Below are positions 39,801 to 54,800 of a stretch of 64,000 nucleotides of DNA, piece by piece. This DNA comes from Tachypleus tridentatus (Eukaryota; Arthropoda; Merostomata; Xiphosura; Limulidae). Below the pieces are notes generated by a model that was not told where the DNA came from, did no database searches, and was given only the letters and a program-made list of their open reading frames with translations. The position numbers and the translations under genes were made by a program. The stretch is from NCBI RefSeq assembly GCF_004210375.1, contig NC_134831.1, forward strand, positions 372,001-436,000. Reading direction: 5' to 3'. Positions within the stretch are counted from its first letter, which is position 1. Each line of letters begins with the position of its first letter.

Positions 39801-42800
39801 TATTCACGAAGCTAGTTTTGAAAAAGACATGCTAATTTTCAAACCTTTGCCTAATCAAACAATAGGCGAAGAAGTATTTAAACTGATCGATATACTTATA
39901 GAAGAACATGAGATTTAATGGCAGTTTTGCTCAAGTATTTGCACTGATGGAGCTGCAACTATGATTGGAAAAATTTTAAGGCGCAGTAGAACGTATTAAA
40001 AATAAAAACCCGGACATCGAGAGTATCCACTGCTGTCTTCATCATCATGCACTTGCAATGAAACGTATGTCAGAAGACTTAAAAGAGGTATTGGGTGATG
40101 CCATAAAAATAGTTAATTTTATAAAACCAGGACAACTCAATGCGAAGATTTTCAGTTTACTCTGTGAGGATAAGGGAAGTTTGCATAAAAATGTGCTACT
40201 TCATATTGAAGCCTGATGGCTTTATCGGGGAAAAGCTCTTCCTCGGTTTTACGAACTGCGTGAGAAAATAGGTTTCTTTTTATCTGAATGCCATTTTGAG
40301 CTTGCATACAGATTAAGGGACAAATGCTGGATACGGAAAGTGGCTTATCTTACGGACGTATATGCCTATCTGAATGAAGTGAATGCTACAATGCAGGGTA
40401 CTCAGAGTAAAATGGAAGCGCTTCAACGTAAGCTAAACTTTGGGGTGAATGTATACTTATGGAAGAATTTTATTGCTTCGAAAATCTCAGTGTTTTTCAC
40501 TTATGAATAAAATTTCCGTAAGTGAAGATGCAAAAGTTTCTGTCTTGCACCACATATCTGATTTGTGTACAACTACTGGGGAGCATTTCCTTTCTAATTT
40601 ATAAAAATTACTGTGGATTCAAAATACCTTTGTTGACTCTGAAAACACCACCTATTTGCCTTTCAAAGAGAAAGAACAGCTTATACAAATTCCAACTGAC
40701 TACACCCTAAAAACAAAATTTCAGTAGGAAGATTTTTTTTAAATTTCGCACAAAGCTTCTCGAGGGCTATCTGTGCTAGCCGTCCCTAATTTAGTAGTGT
40801 AAGACTAGAAGAAAGGCAGCTAGTCATCACCAGTCACCGTCAACTCTTGGGCTATTCTTTTACCAACGAATAGTGGGATTGACCCCACATTATAACGCCC
40901 CCACGGCTGAAAGGGCGAGCATGTTTGGCGCGACAGGGATGCGAACCCGCGACTCTCAGATTATGAGTGGCACGCCTTAACACGCTTGGCCATGCCGAAC
41001 CTGCAGGAAGAAATCACACAATTTTGGATTCAAATGGCCATGGAATAACCCTGAAATAAGTAAGAGAGCTTTGAAATTTTTGATGCGTTTTCCAACAACA
41101 CATCTTTGTGAGCAAACATTTTTATTGTTTACAGCTACAAAGACCAAATTTAGAAACAAGCTAAAGATTGAAGATGATTTGCGCTTTCAGGTAACAACCA
41201 TAACTTCAAATATTGAACTACTTTGTGGACTAAAGCAAGTCCATCTGAGCCACTAATAAATTAATACGTACACTGAACTTTTTCTGATATAATTATTGCA
41301 AGCAGAAAATTTTGAACAAGCAAAAGTAAAATTTTTTCTTTAAATATTGATATTTTCAATAAGTGTATATCTAAAAGTTTATCTGATGCTAGTGACCAAA
41401 TGTTTCTATTTTTAATTATTTTTTTTATTAAGGCCCCGGAATGTCTTTTCTTTTTTATGTGAAACTTCGCAGGTCTAAAAATTTTGGGAACCCTTGTAAT
41501 AGCTCTAGTTTGCTGTCACTGAGAGAGAAGAAAACGATACGTTTTTTTATATTAACCACTACATTAATAAAACAGTTAAGGAGCGAAGAAATATAATGAA
41601 GGGATTATTTAGCGTGATACTGTATGTTCGGGTATACGCTTAATAAAAATTCTAATTTTAGGTGTAAGTTCATCATGAAAATAAATATTATGTCTGGTTT
41701 TTAGTTTCAACAGACAAAACACCTTCAGTACAAGAAATAAGTCAATATTTTGGTCATAAACACCGGACAATGTAATGCGGTTTACTCATAAACACCGGAC
41801 AATGTAATGCGGTTTACTCAATACTAACGTCTCCACGAATCTTTGTGCTCGTAGGACGTAACCCTTCACATAGAATTGCTTCTGAATATTACTCCGAAGG
41901 AAAAGAAACACGTTTCGTTCGTTAGTGGTAAATTTGTTTTCATAATGTCATACAAATATTACCAGCTTTTATAAAACATAAATAGCTATTTTGTAGCTGT
42001 TATTATTCTCATAAGGGAAATTGGTAGGTAGAGAGAGAATATATGGTATATTATTTATTTATATTAGTATGCTCATTATAGTATTAAAAACGAAAACATA
42101 AAAAAAACGGTTTTATGGTATCTACATAAAACTAAAAGCGAAAACATAAAAAATCGATCTTAGAATACCTAGATAACATTTTAAAACAGATGAAGCTAAA
42201 CACAGATTTCTTTTATAAAACAAGTACAGAAAAACAGAGTTTCTAACAATAAACAACTAATGTTAGGTCTATATTTAAATCAAACTAGTATTATAGATCT
42301 TTTGTATTTTATTTTTAGAAGTATTGGATATGTCACCGTTGAAAAACAAAATTGGATTCTCAACATGTTTTGTTTGTAAACATGTTTCTCGGGTGTTTCT
42401 TTACTGAGATATATTACAAGGAAATCCTGATAAATATTAATGAAAACTTGTGATATTAGCATTGGAAAACAATAGGCCTGAAATTTGTGATAAAAATCGC
42501 ACAAACTGTAGAATTAATTTGTTCATTTTGGATTCAAAATCAGAGGTGCTTGTCGACCAGGGATGGTTAGGTTTAAACTAAGCCTTTTGTCACCTCCTGA
42601 AAAGTACACATGGTGCTGGTAGATGGTTTCTTTTCAACTTTTTAAATCTTTTATGTTAATGTATTTTATCGAATAGCATGTATTTATAGTTTGGCAGTAG
42701 ATAATTTATTAGTATATTAGTTCTGTGTGTTTGCGGCGGTTGGATTTTGGTTTATTGTGTTTGATAATTGTTGTATGATATATGAAAGAACAGGTGTATA

Positions 42801-45800
42801 GTTTGGCAATTGTAATTATAAGTGTGAAACTGTCTTCTTTATTTTGGGGTTTTGGTATTCTCTTTAATTCAAAGAATCTCTTTTTATCTCCATTAGCTAT
42901 GGGGTATAAAGATTGTTCTTGACTTATATATTAGGTTATGGTGTTTGTATGTTGTGACTCTTGTTGTTTATGTCTTTCTTGTAATTGCGGATGTTTATGT
43001 GCTGATGCAGCACAAGTAGTATGGTATTGATTGTTTGTATTTTATCTTACTGGGGTTTAGGTGTTTATAATAGTGGTGTATATGTGACGTTTACTTCTGG
43101 TTGCTGATTGTCGCTTGTGATAGATTTCTATATTCGTGTTTGGATGTTCTTATTCCTAGGGCGTTCTTTATAATTTGCAGTATATTGTCAATCAAAGTTG
43201 AAGTATAAGGGTTTGTTATTGTCCTTAGGACAGTCGATATTTCTGTGCTCTCCCCCACAGTCCACACGGAGTGGGAGAGCTGCCACATGATGACTATATT
43301 TTTGGCAATTGTAACACTGGGTAAAACTACTACTGACGATATTTCTGTGTTTTCAACTGTATAACTGTAATACAACAGTGTGATCCGTACTGTGTACGCA
43401 ATGTGTGTTTATACATCATTCATATTTGTTGATTTTTGTGGTTTTTCTGATCATTTTTGTAATGGTTTTGTGTATGTTAGTTCAACTTCGATTTCTTCTG
43501 TGGTAATAAATGCTCGAATATCCTTCATCATAAAGAACTTTAATTGAGGTCATGCACCTGGTATATGAATGTGGTAAAACGATTTCAGGTATTGTTTTTA
43601 GTTTAAATTTCGCGTATAGTTACTCGAGTGATATCTGCGCTGCCCCAATCTTTTTAAGCAGGTATAGACTGAAGGGAAGGTAACACCACCCATCGCTAAC
43701 TCTTGTGTTACTGTTTTACTAAAAAATAGTGAGATTTACCGTAACGTTATAACGGCTGAAAGTACGAGCAAATTCGGTGACAGGGTTTCGAATGTATTTA
43801 AGATATATATCCTGTCTTCCACGGGAGGTAAATTAAGAAGGATGTAAAAAAATTGCACTTTATTGTATTGTAATGCATTACAAGTCGTTATTGTTTGATA
43901 TGCTATACGTATCGTTACGTCATTGATAAAAAATAATAGAGCGTTTTAGATACCAGTTGTTTGTTTGTTTTGTTTTTGAATTTCGCGCAAAGCTACACGA
44001 GGGCTATCTGCGCTAGCCGTCCCTAATTTAGCAGTTTAAGACTAGAGAGAAGGCAGGTCATCATCACCACCTACCGCCAACTCTTGGGCTACTCTATTAC
44101 CAACGAATAGAATGATTGACCATCACATTATAACACCCCCTGGCTGAAAGGGCGAGCATGTTTGGTGCAACGGGGATTCGAACCCGCCACATTCAGAATA
44201 CTTGTCGAGCGTCCTAACCAGCTGGCCATGCAAGGCCACCATCGAATGTGATCATCACTTATATCTCTTCTCTTTCAAAATATTGCATTTTTGGTTGAGC
44301 ATATTGTAAGATATTGTTCACATCTGTATAAAACAAAGTATGAAGCTCGTTATGCGATATAAAAATATTTACTTAAAAAATTATTATTTCTTCATTGAAA
44401 TGCACGAATGAATCTAATTAAAAATTACACTTGCAATAAAAATTTACAAGTTCATTCATACATTATTATACACCAATTTTTGAAGAAATTGATAGATTTT
44501 TTCCAAACAAAATTAGTTTTAAAATGGTATTTGTGCTTTGATAAAAGTCTAATTTCATACTAAAAGAGTTAAGAATTGTTGACCATTTTGTTTACGTACT
44601 ACAAACGTTATCATCTAAAAGAGTTAAGAATTGTTGACCATTTTGTTTACGTGCTACAAACGTTATCTTATTAAACACGGTGGGCTGAGCAGATAGCCCT
44701 TTGTAGCTTTGCTATAAGAAAACACACACATACAAACACTTATTAAACAATAGAAGATGTCACTGTAAGACATTACGCTAGTTTCTAAAAGAAAGAAAAT
44801 CCATGAATTGTCTTTGATTTGGATGACAGTAAAATTGAAAAAAAACGTTCATTTTTGTTGTTTGGTAATAGTACTAACACGCGAAAAAGTTCAAATAATT
44901 TAAATATTTTCACCTATATTACATTACACCATTCAATGCAATATTTTCATTACAAAGTTTAAGATTTTTGGTTCCCAGTGCTTGCCCAGCTTTCGGTGTT
45001 TAAGAAAGTTTGTTTTTTTTTAATTTTGCGCAACGCTACACGAGGGCTGTCTGCGCTAGGCGTACCTAATTTAGACGAAAGACAGCTAGTCGTCACTACC
45101 CACTCTTGGGCTACTCTTTTACCAACAAATAATGGGATTGACCGTCACGTTATAATGCCCCCACGGCTGAAAGGGCGAGCATGTTGGGTACGATGTGGCT
45201 TCGAACCCGAGACCCTCGGATTAGGAGTCGACTGCCTTAACCACCTGGACATGCCGACCCTCGATGTTTAAACCGCAACTTTCAAAATATTATGCTGCAT
45301 ATAAAATAGCTTTTTCTCTCACCATTCAATCCAAATTACAAATTCTGATACAGTATCTTTGTAACAGGATTAACTAACAATAAAATATTATCTTAAAGTA
45401 TTTTATGAATAATAAAAACAAACATTCAAAATAAAAGTTGCAATGTATATTTTTCTCAAAATTAGATAGTTTCGAATACTAACATTTAGATGATGTATTA
45501 TTAGAAAGTGCTTAAAACACAACACAACCAACCATTTTAACCTTTGACCATAACACTTCAATTTGCCTTTCTTCGAGTTTGTCCTTGCCTAGGAGATAAA
45601 AGCACATTTGAACCTCGTTCTCGGACAACGTTTGTAATTCAGCCACAGAGAAACCTGCAACCGACCCTGTTGCTTCTATAATGGAGCAAGTAAGTCGAGA
45701 AGTTTCTGTAAAAAACAAAGTTTCCATGACAATGGAAAATAAAGGAACAAAAATTTAAAACCAAACTGTAAAATTTGCAGAGGTGGAAGGTTGTAAAGTT

Positions 45801-48800
45801 GTAACAGGACTGATTCTGATAAAAAAAGTATAGTTTTCAGAAGTGAGATTTTCAAAGGATGAAATTAGTTATTTAAAATATAATTTCAAGAACTTACGAG
45901 TGAAAACAAAGAGAAATATATACAATAATATGAAAAACTACGCTACACCTGCTATATCCAGAGATGACAAGGTTCATTTATTACCCACTATCAAGCCTTA
46001 GCTGGTTTATTAAATTACATTAACAGACAACTATTATGGTGTGAACTGGACTAAGCTGGATAAATGTAATTTATTTTTCAATTTTTGTACGAATAATCTG
46101 CAAATCAGAATTATGGCAGTAATTACTAACACAGTATTATTTACTTTAATATAAATTATTTATTATTACTTTATTAACTTTAATTTTACATACAGGTATT
46201 TAAAATTAATTTAAGTAAATCTCTGACAGATATTTTATCGTCTACGTTTGTCATTTTTAACTAGAGATAAATGGTTATATTTTAATTGTTTCGGAATTTT
46301 CAGTCAAGGCTATGGCTACGTACAGGAAATATTGTGTATAGCAGCCCCTAATGTGGAAATGATGGGATAGAGGGAGGGCAACTCCTCACCAGCCCTCATC
46401 TCTTAGACAGTTAGTTTTAACCAAGTAGGGGAAATTGAGTGTAATTTTTTTATATTGAATCCATAGCTGAAAATCAGATCGTGTCCAGCGACATACTGCG
46501 AGCTTGAACCTTGGAGGTAATGCTCCTTAGTTCTATTTGTTATTCACTAGGTGACCTGTCCCTCCTCTTGAATAATATTTATTTTACCACTATCCGAAGT
46601 TTTATATTAGCGAAGCCTGCAAGAGAGTGTTATAGCACTATAAGTCGTGCGTTTTTAGTTTAGCTTTTACAATCCATTCATCAAATATTACGTACTTAAT
46701 AATAGATAGAGTTTGTTTTTGTTTGTTTTTGAATTTCGCACAAAGCTACTCGAGGGCTATCTGCGCTAGCCGTCCCTAATTTAGTAGTGTAAGACTAGAG
46801 GGAAGGCAGCTAGTCATCACCAGTCACCGTCAACTCTTGGGCTACTCTTTTACCAACGAATAGTGGGATTGACCGTAACATTATAACGCCCCCACGGCTG
46901 AAAGGGCGAGCATGTTTGACGCGACGGGGATGCGAACCCGCGACCCTCAGATTACGAGTCGCACGCCTTAACACACTTGGCCATGCCGGGCCAATAGATA
47001 GAGAAATAACGAATCGTAAGCGAAAGGAAGAGCTTTAGTGATAGTACACTGTTCTACCTTTGACAGGTACAGTAAAATATACATTGAAGTTAACAAGGAA
47101 AAAATACATGTTGATGCTATAAACATGTTATTGTTAAAGTCGATACAAGCACAACATGGTTTGAATATCGCGCAAAACTGTTAAAGAGCTAACCAAACCA
47201 GCCATCACAAATTTACCAGTGATAAACTGGGGAGAAAGCAATTAGTCAACACGATTAACCGCTAACTCTTGAGTTATTCTTTTGTCAACGAATAGTGGGA
47301 TTGACCGCACATTATACACCCTCAAAGCTGAAAGGGCAAGCACATTCAGTGAGGTAGACACTTAGATTGCGAGTGAAGCACCCCAACCACCAAGGCTACA
47401 AGGAAAGGTAGGTCGATTTTAGCTAGCAGATGTAGTTTGTTAAACTGACTCAGCGTCATGAATATTTCATTAATTATTAAGATCAGTCTAATAATTTCGA
47501 CTTTCTTGTATTTAGTTCATACGTGCTAATACACATATAAATTAACAACATAACAACTTAGAGATTTTGGTATTTATAAAACTGGTTTGCAGTAATAACG
47601 TACACCAACTTTAGAATTTGTAAACTATTTTCGTCAACAGGTTTTAAAAGATAATGTTCTTTAGAATATCGATTATTATGTGTTGCCATATTGCCGCTAG
47701 TAGACGCTGTTGTATTTTTTAAAATTGATTATTGTTGCGCTTGTGACTGACGTAAACACTGTTTAAAGCATGATTTTCCTAGAAAAAGAATACTCACCAA
47801 ACAGAAAATGTTACAGAAAAGTAGTGCCAGTTTTAATTAAGTAAATGGATGCGTGAAACTGTCAGGTGTATGATTCTAAATTGAAAACTCCTGCTAAGTT
47901 CAAGTCAAAACAAATACTCATTTTAAAGATACTTAACTATATGCATAAAATCTAAGTGTATGAATAGTGAAAACATGGCTGTTTCTAGATAAATTATAAT
48001 TATTTTTAAAATTTTGACGAATTAGAATTTTTGCAGTTCTGTTCTGTAGTTAAGTTTCTTGTAATTGTCAATGACTTAGCAGGACGACCGATTTTAAATT
48101 TTTTAAACATTACTGTTAAAGTTCGCTTGAGAGTTGTTATGTGTAAAGCTGTCTTTGCTTGATACAAAACAGTTATCCAAACAGAAGTATTGAAATCCGT
48201 TTATTTTTATTGTTATAAGCCTTCATAAATATTGCTGAGCTATTGAGGTGGGCGGGGAGGCAGCTATTAAATACTTAAAAAATAATGCACACCTCGTTTG
48301 CTGCGATAATCAGAAGTCTGTTCTTTCAGCATGTCTTCTGTTACCTTTCGCTTAGCTTGGTTAACTCGCTTCCATAACCTCTTCTTCTGGTTCATCAGGG
48401 TGTTGCGTTCATCTTCTGTAATCTCGGCCATGCATAAACCCTGTTTGAATAAAAACAAAATGTCTTCTAATGGGCTAAAGTTGTGAAAAGGTTTAACATC
48501 TCTATTTTGTTTTGTTTTTTCTTAATAATGCTTATGGAGCAGTTTTTGTTTAAAATTTTCGCGCAAAGTTACAAAGAATTGTCTGCACACAATCATTGTG
48601 TGTGTGTTTGTGTGTGTATGCCTTTTCGAATATGAGTGCAAAGCTACTCAAGGGCTACTCTTTTCTTAATGAAAAGTGGGATTGACCGTGACGTAATAAC
48701 ACCACCACCGTCTAAAGGGCAAACATGTTCAGTGATGAGATGCGAACCCGCGACACATAGATTACAAGTTGAGTATTCTAACCTCGAGGCAATGTAAGGC

Positions 48801-51800
48801 CTATTTTTATGGTCAGAGTTCATTAATGTTACGGATATTGTTTTTTTATTGCCAAACCACCAGACGGAAGTTATAATATAAGTGTATTTTGATTATTTGT
48901 GTTTTAACAAAAGAATTGTCCAATGAGAGAACTTCCAAAAACATTACTTTGTATTTATCAAAACTTTCAACTTGTGTGATTCCGCCAGTAAAACAGTGAC
49001 TTTTAACCTTATGTTTTCACATTTCCTAAACCAGTTAATGAAGATATAGCATTTTGAAATACTGGACAATACTATTAACATTCGTGAATCATATGAAAAC
49101 TAAACATGTTTTAACCGCAAGAACCCGAAACACGGTAGATATTTCTATACTAAATCTTTATTACTTTAACAGTAAATATAAACAATTCGATTTCAAAATT
49201 AGACCACTAAACGTTAAAATTTATATTTATTCTTCCACATATATATCTGTGATGAGAATGTTGGGTGGTGGTATGTTTATTATTATATAGCGTTTTTAAG
49301 TTTTAACCAAAACATGCAGTTATACGCCTGAAAAATCAGTTATGAAATTCTGTTTGTTTTATAGGAAAGCCACTTTGGGCTATTTGTCGTGTCCAATGCG
49401 AGAAATTGGACTCCAGATGTTAACGTTGTAAGTCCAGACATTTACCGCTGTACTACCGCGAAACTTTTTCTTTTTTATAAAACAGTATTTGTATAGCTGG
49501 TCAACTGTAAACCGTTTAGAGGATACCGTGTTTTAAAGTTTGCTCCAAAGCCTTACCATTTTCATAGACTCTGACATTTCCAACATGTCGTTCCAACAGC
49601 TGCTGAGATCTTTAGAGACATCAGCAAGAACATCCTGAAATAATTCACTTCAATTAAAGGCAATATATATAAAAAACAACAACAACAAACAAACTAACTA
49701 AACTGCAAGTAGTATTCCCGTTTCCGTCAGAAACTTTCTATCAAACCACGAATATTTTATTTGTAGTACTAGAATACGTAATCTCCACATGTAACATATT
49801 TTGTAACAGACTTACTGTACTTGATTATAAAACATATATTTCTTATCAGGATAGCAACAACTTTCTTTTACAGCTGGAGCAACTGAGATGTAGATTTATA
49901 TTCACGACGGTTTGTTTTTTCAATGTCCTGTAAATACAACTTTCAGTGCAGAACGTACATAATTTAGGGATTCTAATCAGGGAAAAGAAACGGCTAAGCT
50001 TTCTAGTTGTGACAACACAGCTAAATGAGGGACCACTTAAACTAATTAAGTTTGAGCAAGTAATAAGATATCGTAATAAATTTTAGAAGAACAGATTTAT
50101 TACATCCGGGATCTGCGACAGCTCTTCTTCGTTCATAGTCATCAGGAAACATCCTAGACATCGAACTCCAGTAATAGTCATTCTGCAGAGTATAGAAAAC
50201 TAAATATTAACACAGAATTAGAAACAAAAACGTTAGTTAGGTGGTAAATAAATGTATGTATATATATATGTGTGTATATCTTGGTTTAACAATTGAACCA
50301 TAGTGAGGATGGAGGTATAAACTTTAACAAACCGGTTAAACTTTAGATGTAAGAAGTCTCAACAGAAACAATTTTTTGTTAAAATCTAGCGAATTTGTTT
50401 TCACAAATATGAGTTAAACAGCTGTTATTAATTTTAAGTAGTATATTTACATTGTTATTTTGAACAATAAACAGAATGAAGCACGCGAGTTAAAACTCAC
50501 AAGTTTGGTGTTTTTACTGTTTACTAACATACAGTTTTAAATATATTACACCACAGATATAACGATATGTACATTACTAATAAAACACGACAGTAAAACG
50601 ATTGTACTATTAGACAGTTCTAAGAAAGGATATAACCTGGGTGGACCTGGAAAACCCTTCTAGTAGCAGGAAATGTATGCCTAAAAAAGAAGACAACACC
50701 AGTTCAGGTTACACTAACCCATGTACTTTTTGTAATTGTTTCCGAATCGAATCACTCATTTCCGGGTCGAAACAGAGTTCATCACCATAGCCACTCATCT
50801 TTAAAGTGTTCAATGCCATTTCCAGGGTTTCCGGTGGGATTCGAGATATCTCAGAAGGGTGAAGTGATAACAGTAGATTCCCCAAGGACAAAACTTGTCC
50901 ATCTGTTAACTTTCCTTGAGTGGCTCCCTGTTGTAAACAAAGTACAAACAAAAACAAGGATTAAAGTATTAGTGGTAACTCTCACTTACTTGGATGTTAT
51001 TCTGGCAATAACCAATGTTCATAGTTTGTAACACTAGGAAGACTTTGTACGTTATAGTAGGAAATGTTCGATACAATATTACTGGCCTTCGAAGCGGGGG
51101 GGGGGGGCGCACCCGTCTTCAAGTTTTTAGTCTGTCCCAGTAAAGATACACCAGAATTACAGAAACTAATTCCAAGAAAAGTAGGAGAATGTATCCAGGT
51201 TAATTCAGCACCTAAGAGTTTGACCCTAAGGCAAGCACTAAACTCCAGACATAATGGGTGTGTCTGTATGGCGCATTCCATCGCTACGCTCAATCAAATA
51301 AATATTGGGCTTCTACACTTTTAATTTATCACTGAATAACATGTTTCTAAACACGCCATAGTTTGTGTTGCTCCACTATTTAAAAAGTTACCTTAGCAAT
51401 TAATGGTTCAAAAGATCCTATCTAGTGGCATTACTACTCTTAGTATAAAAAAAGACAATTTGGTAACTCGACATCGGTAAGAGTGGACAAAAACAATAAT
51501 CTGCAAGTTGAACGCAATAAATTAGAAAGAAAAACTTGCGTACAATATAACAAGCTGTACAATGAATTAAAGTATGGTTATTAAGTTTTTCATTAAAACT
51601 AGCGGGTCGTTGTTTGGAACAGAAAATAAAAGAACTGTGGATTTTGTTGTTTTCCAATAGTGTTTCCTGAAAACGACATGAGACTTTGGAGTTGTTCCTG
51701 TTCTTCAGGACCTCATGTGTTGTAATTAATAATCCTGATCTAAAACACAACAAACCATGCCTGATAATTCTACTTAATCCATTATTCTCTGCAAACTTTT

Positions 51801-54800
51801 CAATAAAACATTTAAAGAACGTGTGAAGAAATCCATCTAGTCCTTAGTAAATTATCACGTGGTGTTATAAACAAGTCAAGTAATTAAATAACATTAATGT
51901 CATTTCTTTTCTTCCTCATTTACTAATCCAGCATGGCCAAGTGGTTAGGGCGCTCCACTCGTAATCTGAGGATCGCGGGTTCGAATTCTCATCACACCAA
52001 ACATGCTCGTCCTTTCAACCGTGGGGACGTTATAATGTACGGTCAATCCCAAAATTCGTTGGTAAAAGAGTAGCCCAAGAGTTGGCGGTCGGTGGTGAGT
52101 CCTAGTTGTTTTCTCTTTAGTATTACACTGTTAAATTAGGAATGGCTAGCACGGATAGTCCTCGTGTAGTTTTGCGCGAAATTTAAAACAAACAAACCTC
52201 ACTTAATAACATACATAAATGGTACTTAACTTATGGAAAGCAACATTTTGCTGACACATTCGGCAATATTTTCCTAAAAAAAAACATTTTTACAATTGGA
52301 TCAAGTGCCAACATTTACAGCTTGCTAATGTAACGTGTTCCTCTGAAGATGATAAAATCTTGTAAAAAAATGCTCCAGTAGTGTAAAAACAATAATCGGA
52401 ATGAGAGTTTTTGAGTGTTCTGGTTGATCCGTTTCTTAAGCTATCCAAGCAATGCATTGTTACTGTTGTAACAGGACAAATAGGATTTTAGGTTGTGTCT
52501 ATAGAATTGTTGAATACAGGTTCTAAAGTTCTGTTATTGTTTAGGTCACTGGCTAGGCCACATTTGAAGTATTGTGTTCAGTCTTGGGATCCTTATGTCA
52601 GAAAGGACATTGAGCTATTGGAAGTGATTTATTAGGATGTGACTGAGGTATTTAATATGGATCAAAGAATTAATATTGTTGATACATAAGTTTTTTCGTA
52701 TTTAATGGTGAAATGGTAAGACTAGAGACACAAGAGAGGTAGGGTAGGAGACATCATCTCAGATAGAGTTATTTTTTTAACAAGGTGGTTAGCTTCTAGA
52801 ATAGATTACCTTCAAATTTGGTAAGTACAGTTAATTTAAGGGTGTTTAATGTAAAGCTGGATAAATATTTAAATGATAAGAGCTCTTTTTGAGTTTTATA
52901 GTGTTTAGTTTAATGTAATGGACGGGGAGGCCAAAATGGACCAAAATTACAATTTCTTAAACTTCATTAAGATCTATTAGAGAAATCACACTTTATGACA
53001 TATAATATCAGTCTCAATTACTAATTAGGTTCTATTTTTTACATCTGGTTCTCCTTTTAGAAAGGCCCGGCATGGCCAAGCGTGTTAAGGCGTGCGACTC
53101 GTAATCTGAGGGTCGCGGGTTCGCATCACCGTCGCGCCAAACATGCTCGCCCTTTCAGCCGTGGGGGCGTTATAATGTGACGGTCAATCCCACTATTCGT
53201 TGGTAAAAGAGTAGCCCAAGAGCTGGCGGTGGGTGGTGATGACTCGCTGCCTTCCCTCTAGTCTTACACTGCTAAATTAGGGACGGCTAGCACAGATAGC
53301 CATCGAGTAGCTTTGTGCGAAATTCAAAAACAAACAAACAAACCTTTCAGAAACGTTGTGGTATATGTAAGTCTTTTAATGTTTTCTTTTCTAAGAAGTA
53401 TATTCATAATTAAGGAACAGTACCGTAACGTTTAATATAACCCTTCTGAACTGGAAGTTGGCATTTCGAATAATTATGTTGACAAATAATGGATAATAGT
53501 AATATTTTATAGTCCTCTTTTGGGCTGGTGTCGTTATTTCGAACAATCGCACTTATAATTAAAGAAAAATACGCTAACATTTGATGGAAATATTCTGCAC
53601 TTTTGCAATAATGTGATTGTGTGCTTAAGAAATGTTTAATGTTTGGATGAAACACTACTCTATTTTGCCATTCATATTGAAAATTTCAATTTACTTAATA
53701 GATTTAAGTTCACTGTATTATGAATATGAAAAAAGGTTGTGTTTTAAATATTAATCAGTGATATTTAGCACTTGACCAAAAACTGCCAGATCTATTGTAG
53801 ACGTAAGATGTTAAAACCTTTAACACATTTTTAAATCGTGAATACTGAGATGCTGCTATGAGTCATGTTTAGGTTTTATATCAAAATCACTTTCTTTGTG
53901 ACGGATGTAATAGTAAGATACGCAAAATTACTCCACTATCTAGACAGGTGGTTAAGAAAAGAAACGACAGGGGATAGAGTACCTCAGAAAGGTTAATACG
54001 TCATGGGAGGTGTATGTTTTGTTTTGCCTGGTAATTATTTAGTGATTAAACAAAGGTGGCCAGGAACGCAGTCTTTAGTTCGCTTGTTTTCGAATTTCGC
54101 GCAAAGCTACACGAGGGATCTCTGTGCTAGTCGTCTTTAATTTAGCAGTGTAAGACTAGAGAGAAGGCAAATAGTCATCACAACCCACCGCCAACACTTG
54201 GACTACTCTTTTATTGATGCATAGTCACATAATAACGCCTTCCATGGCTGAAAGGGCGAGCATGTTTGGTGTGACGGGAATTCTAACTCGCGACCCTCAG
54301 ATTTCGAATCGATCGCTCTAACCTCCTGGAGATGCCGGGACTCAAAGTCTCTAGGCAATGACAAATCTACCTAAAGTATAGAAGCTTAAGTGAATTTCAC
54401 AGCAGGCGCGTGATTTTACTAAAGGCAAGGCCATGTCTTTATTGAACCACCTTTTAGCTTCACCATCAACAGTATTAATTCTGTTCGTATCGCCCGCTTG
54501 AAAATAAAATACTGAAATAAAGGATAGCGACGCACACACAAAAAGAAAAGTACATGTCCAAAACTTAATAACAAAAAATACAAAAACATACCCTACCCGT
54601 ATAAGTTTTAATAATAACAAATGCTCACAAAAATATACTTTACCCGTGTAAACTTTAATAATAACAAATGCTCACAAAAATACACCCCAATCGTGTAAGC
54701 TTTAATAATAACAAATACTCACAAAAATACACCCTAAACGTGTAAAGTTTAATAGTAAAAAATACAAAAATATACCTTATCCATGTAAGCTTTAATAATA

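Larger units (their letters stand above)
37839..41497 (+). mobile_element. hAT transposon (ZBED5/SCAND3-like type), full length with two SINEs inside
   Basis: Perfect 8-base target duplication AATAGCTC at 37831-37838 and 41498-41505. The ends are loosely inverted (GGTTTTTCAAACTATGCTCC; right end AAAATTTTGGGAACCC). It encloses a hAT transposase pseudogene and SINE-1 insertions at 38902-39187 and 40731-41004. Confidence 0.85.

Noticed and set aside
53062-53150. tRNA gene
   Set aside because: The tRNA-like A and B boxes belong to the SINE-1 head; acceptor stem pairing is absent and the same sequence recurs across the window with a SINE body attached.
54351-54620. Extra exon or small gene on the - strand (89-residue frame)
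   Set aside because: Its first third is the tandem repeat, its end abuts a SINE, the only plausible acceptors give no superfamily-like sequence, and the neighbouring exons already join in phase without it.
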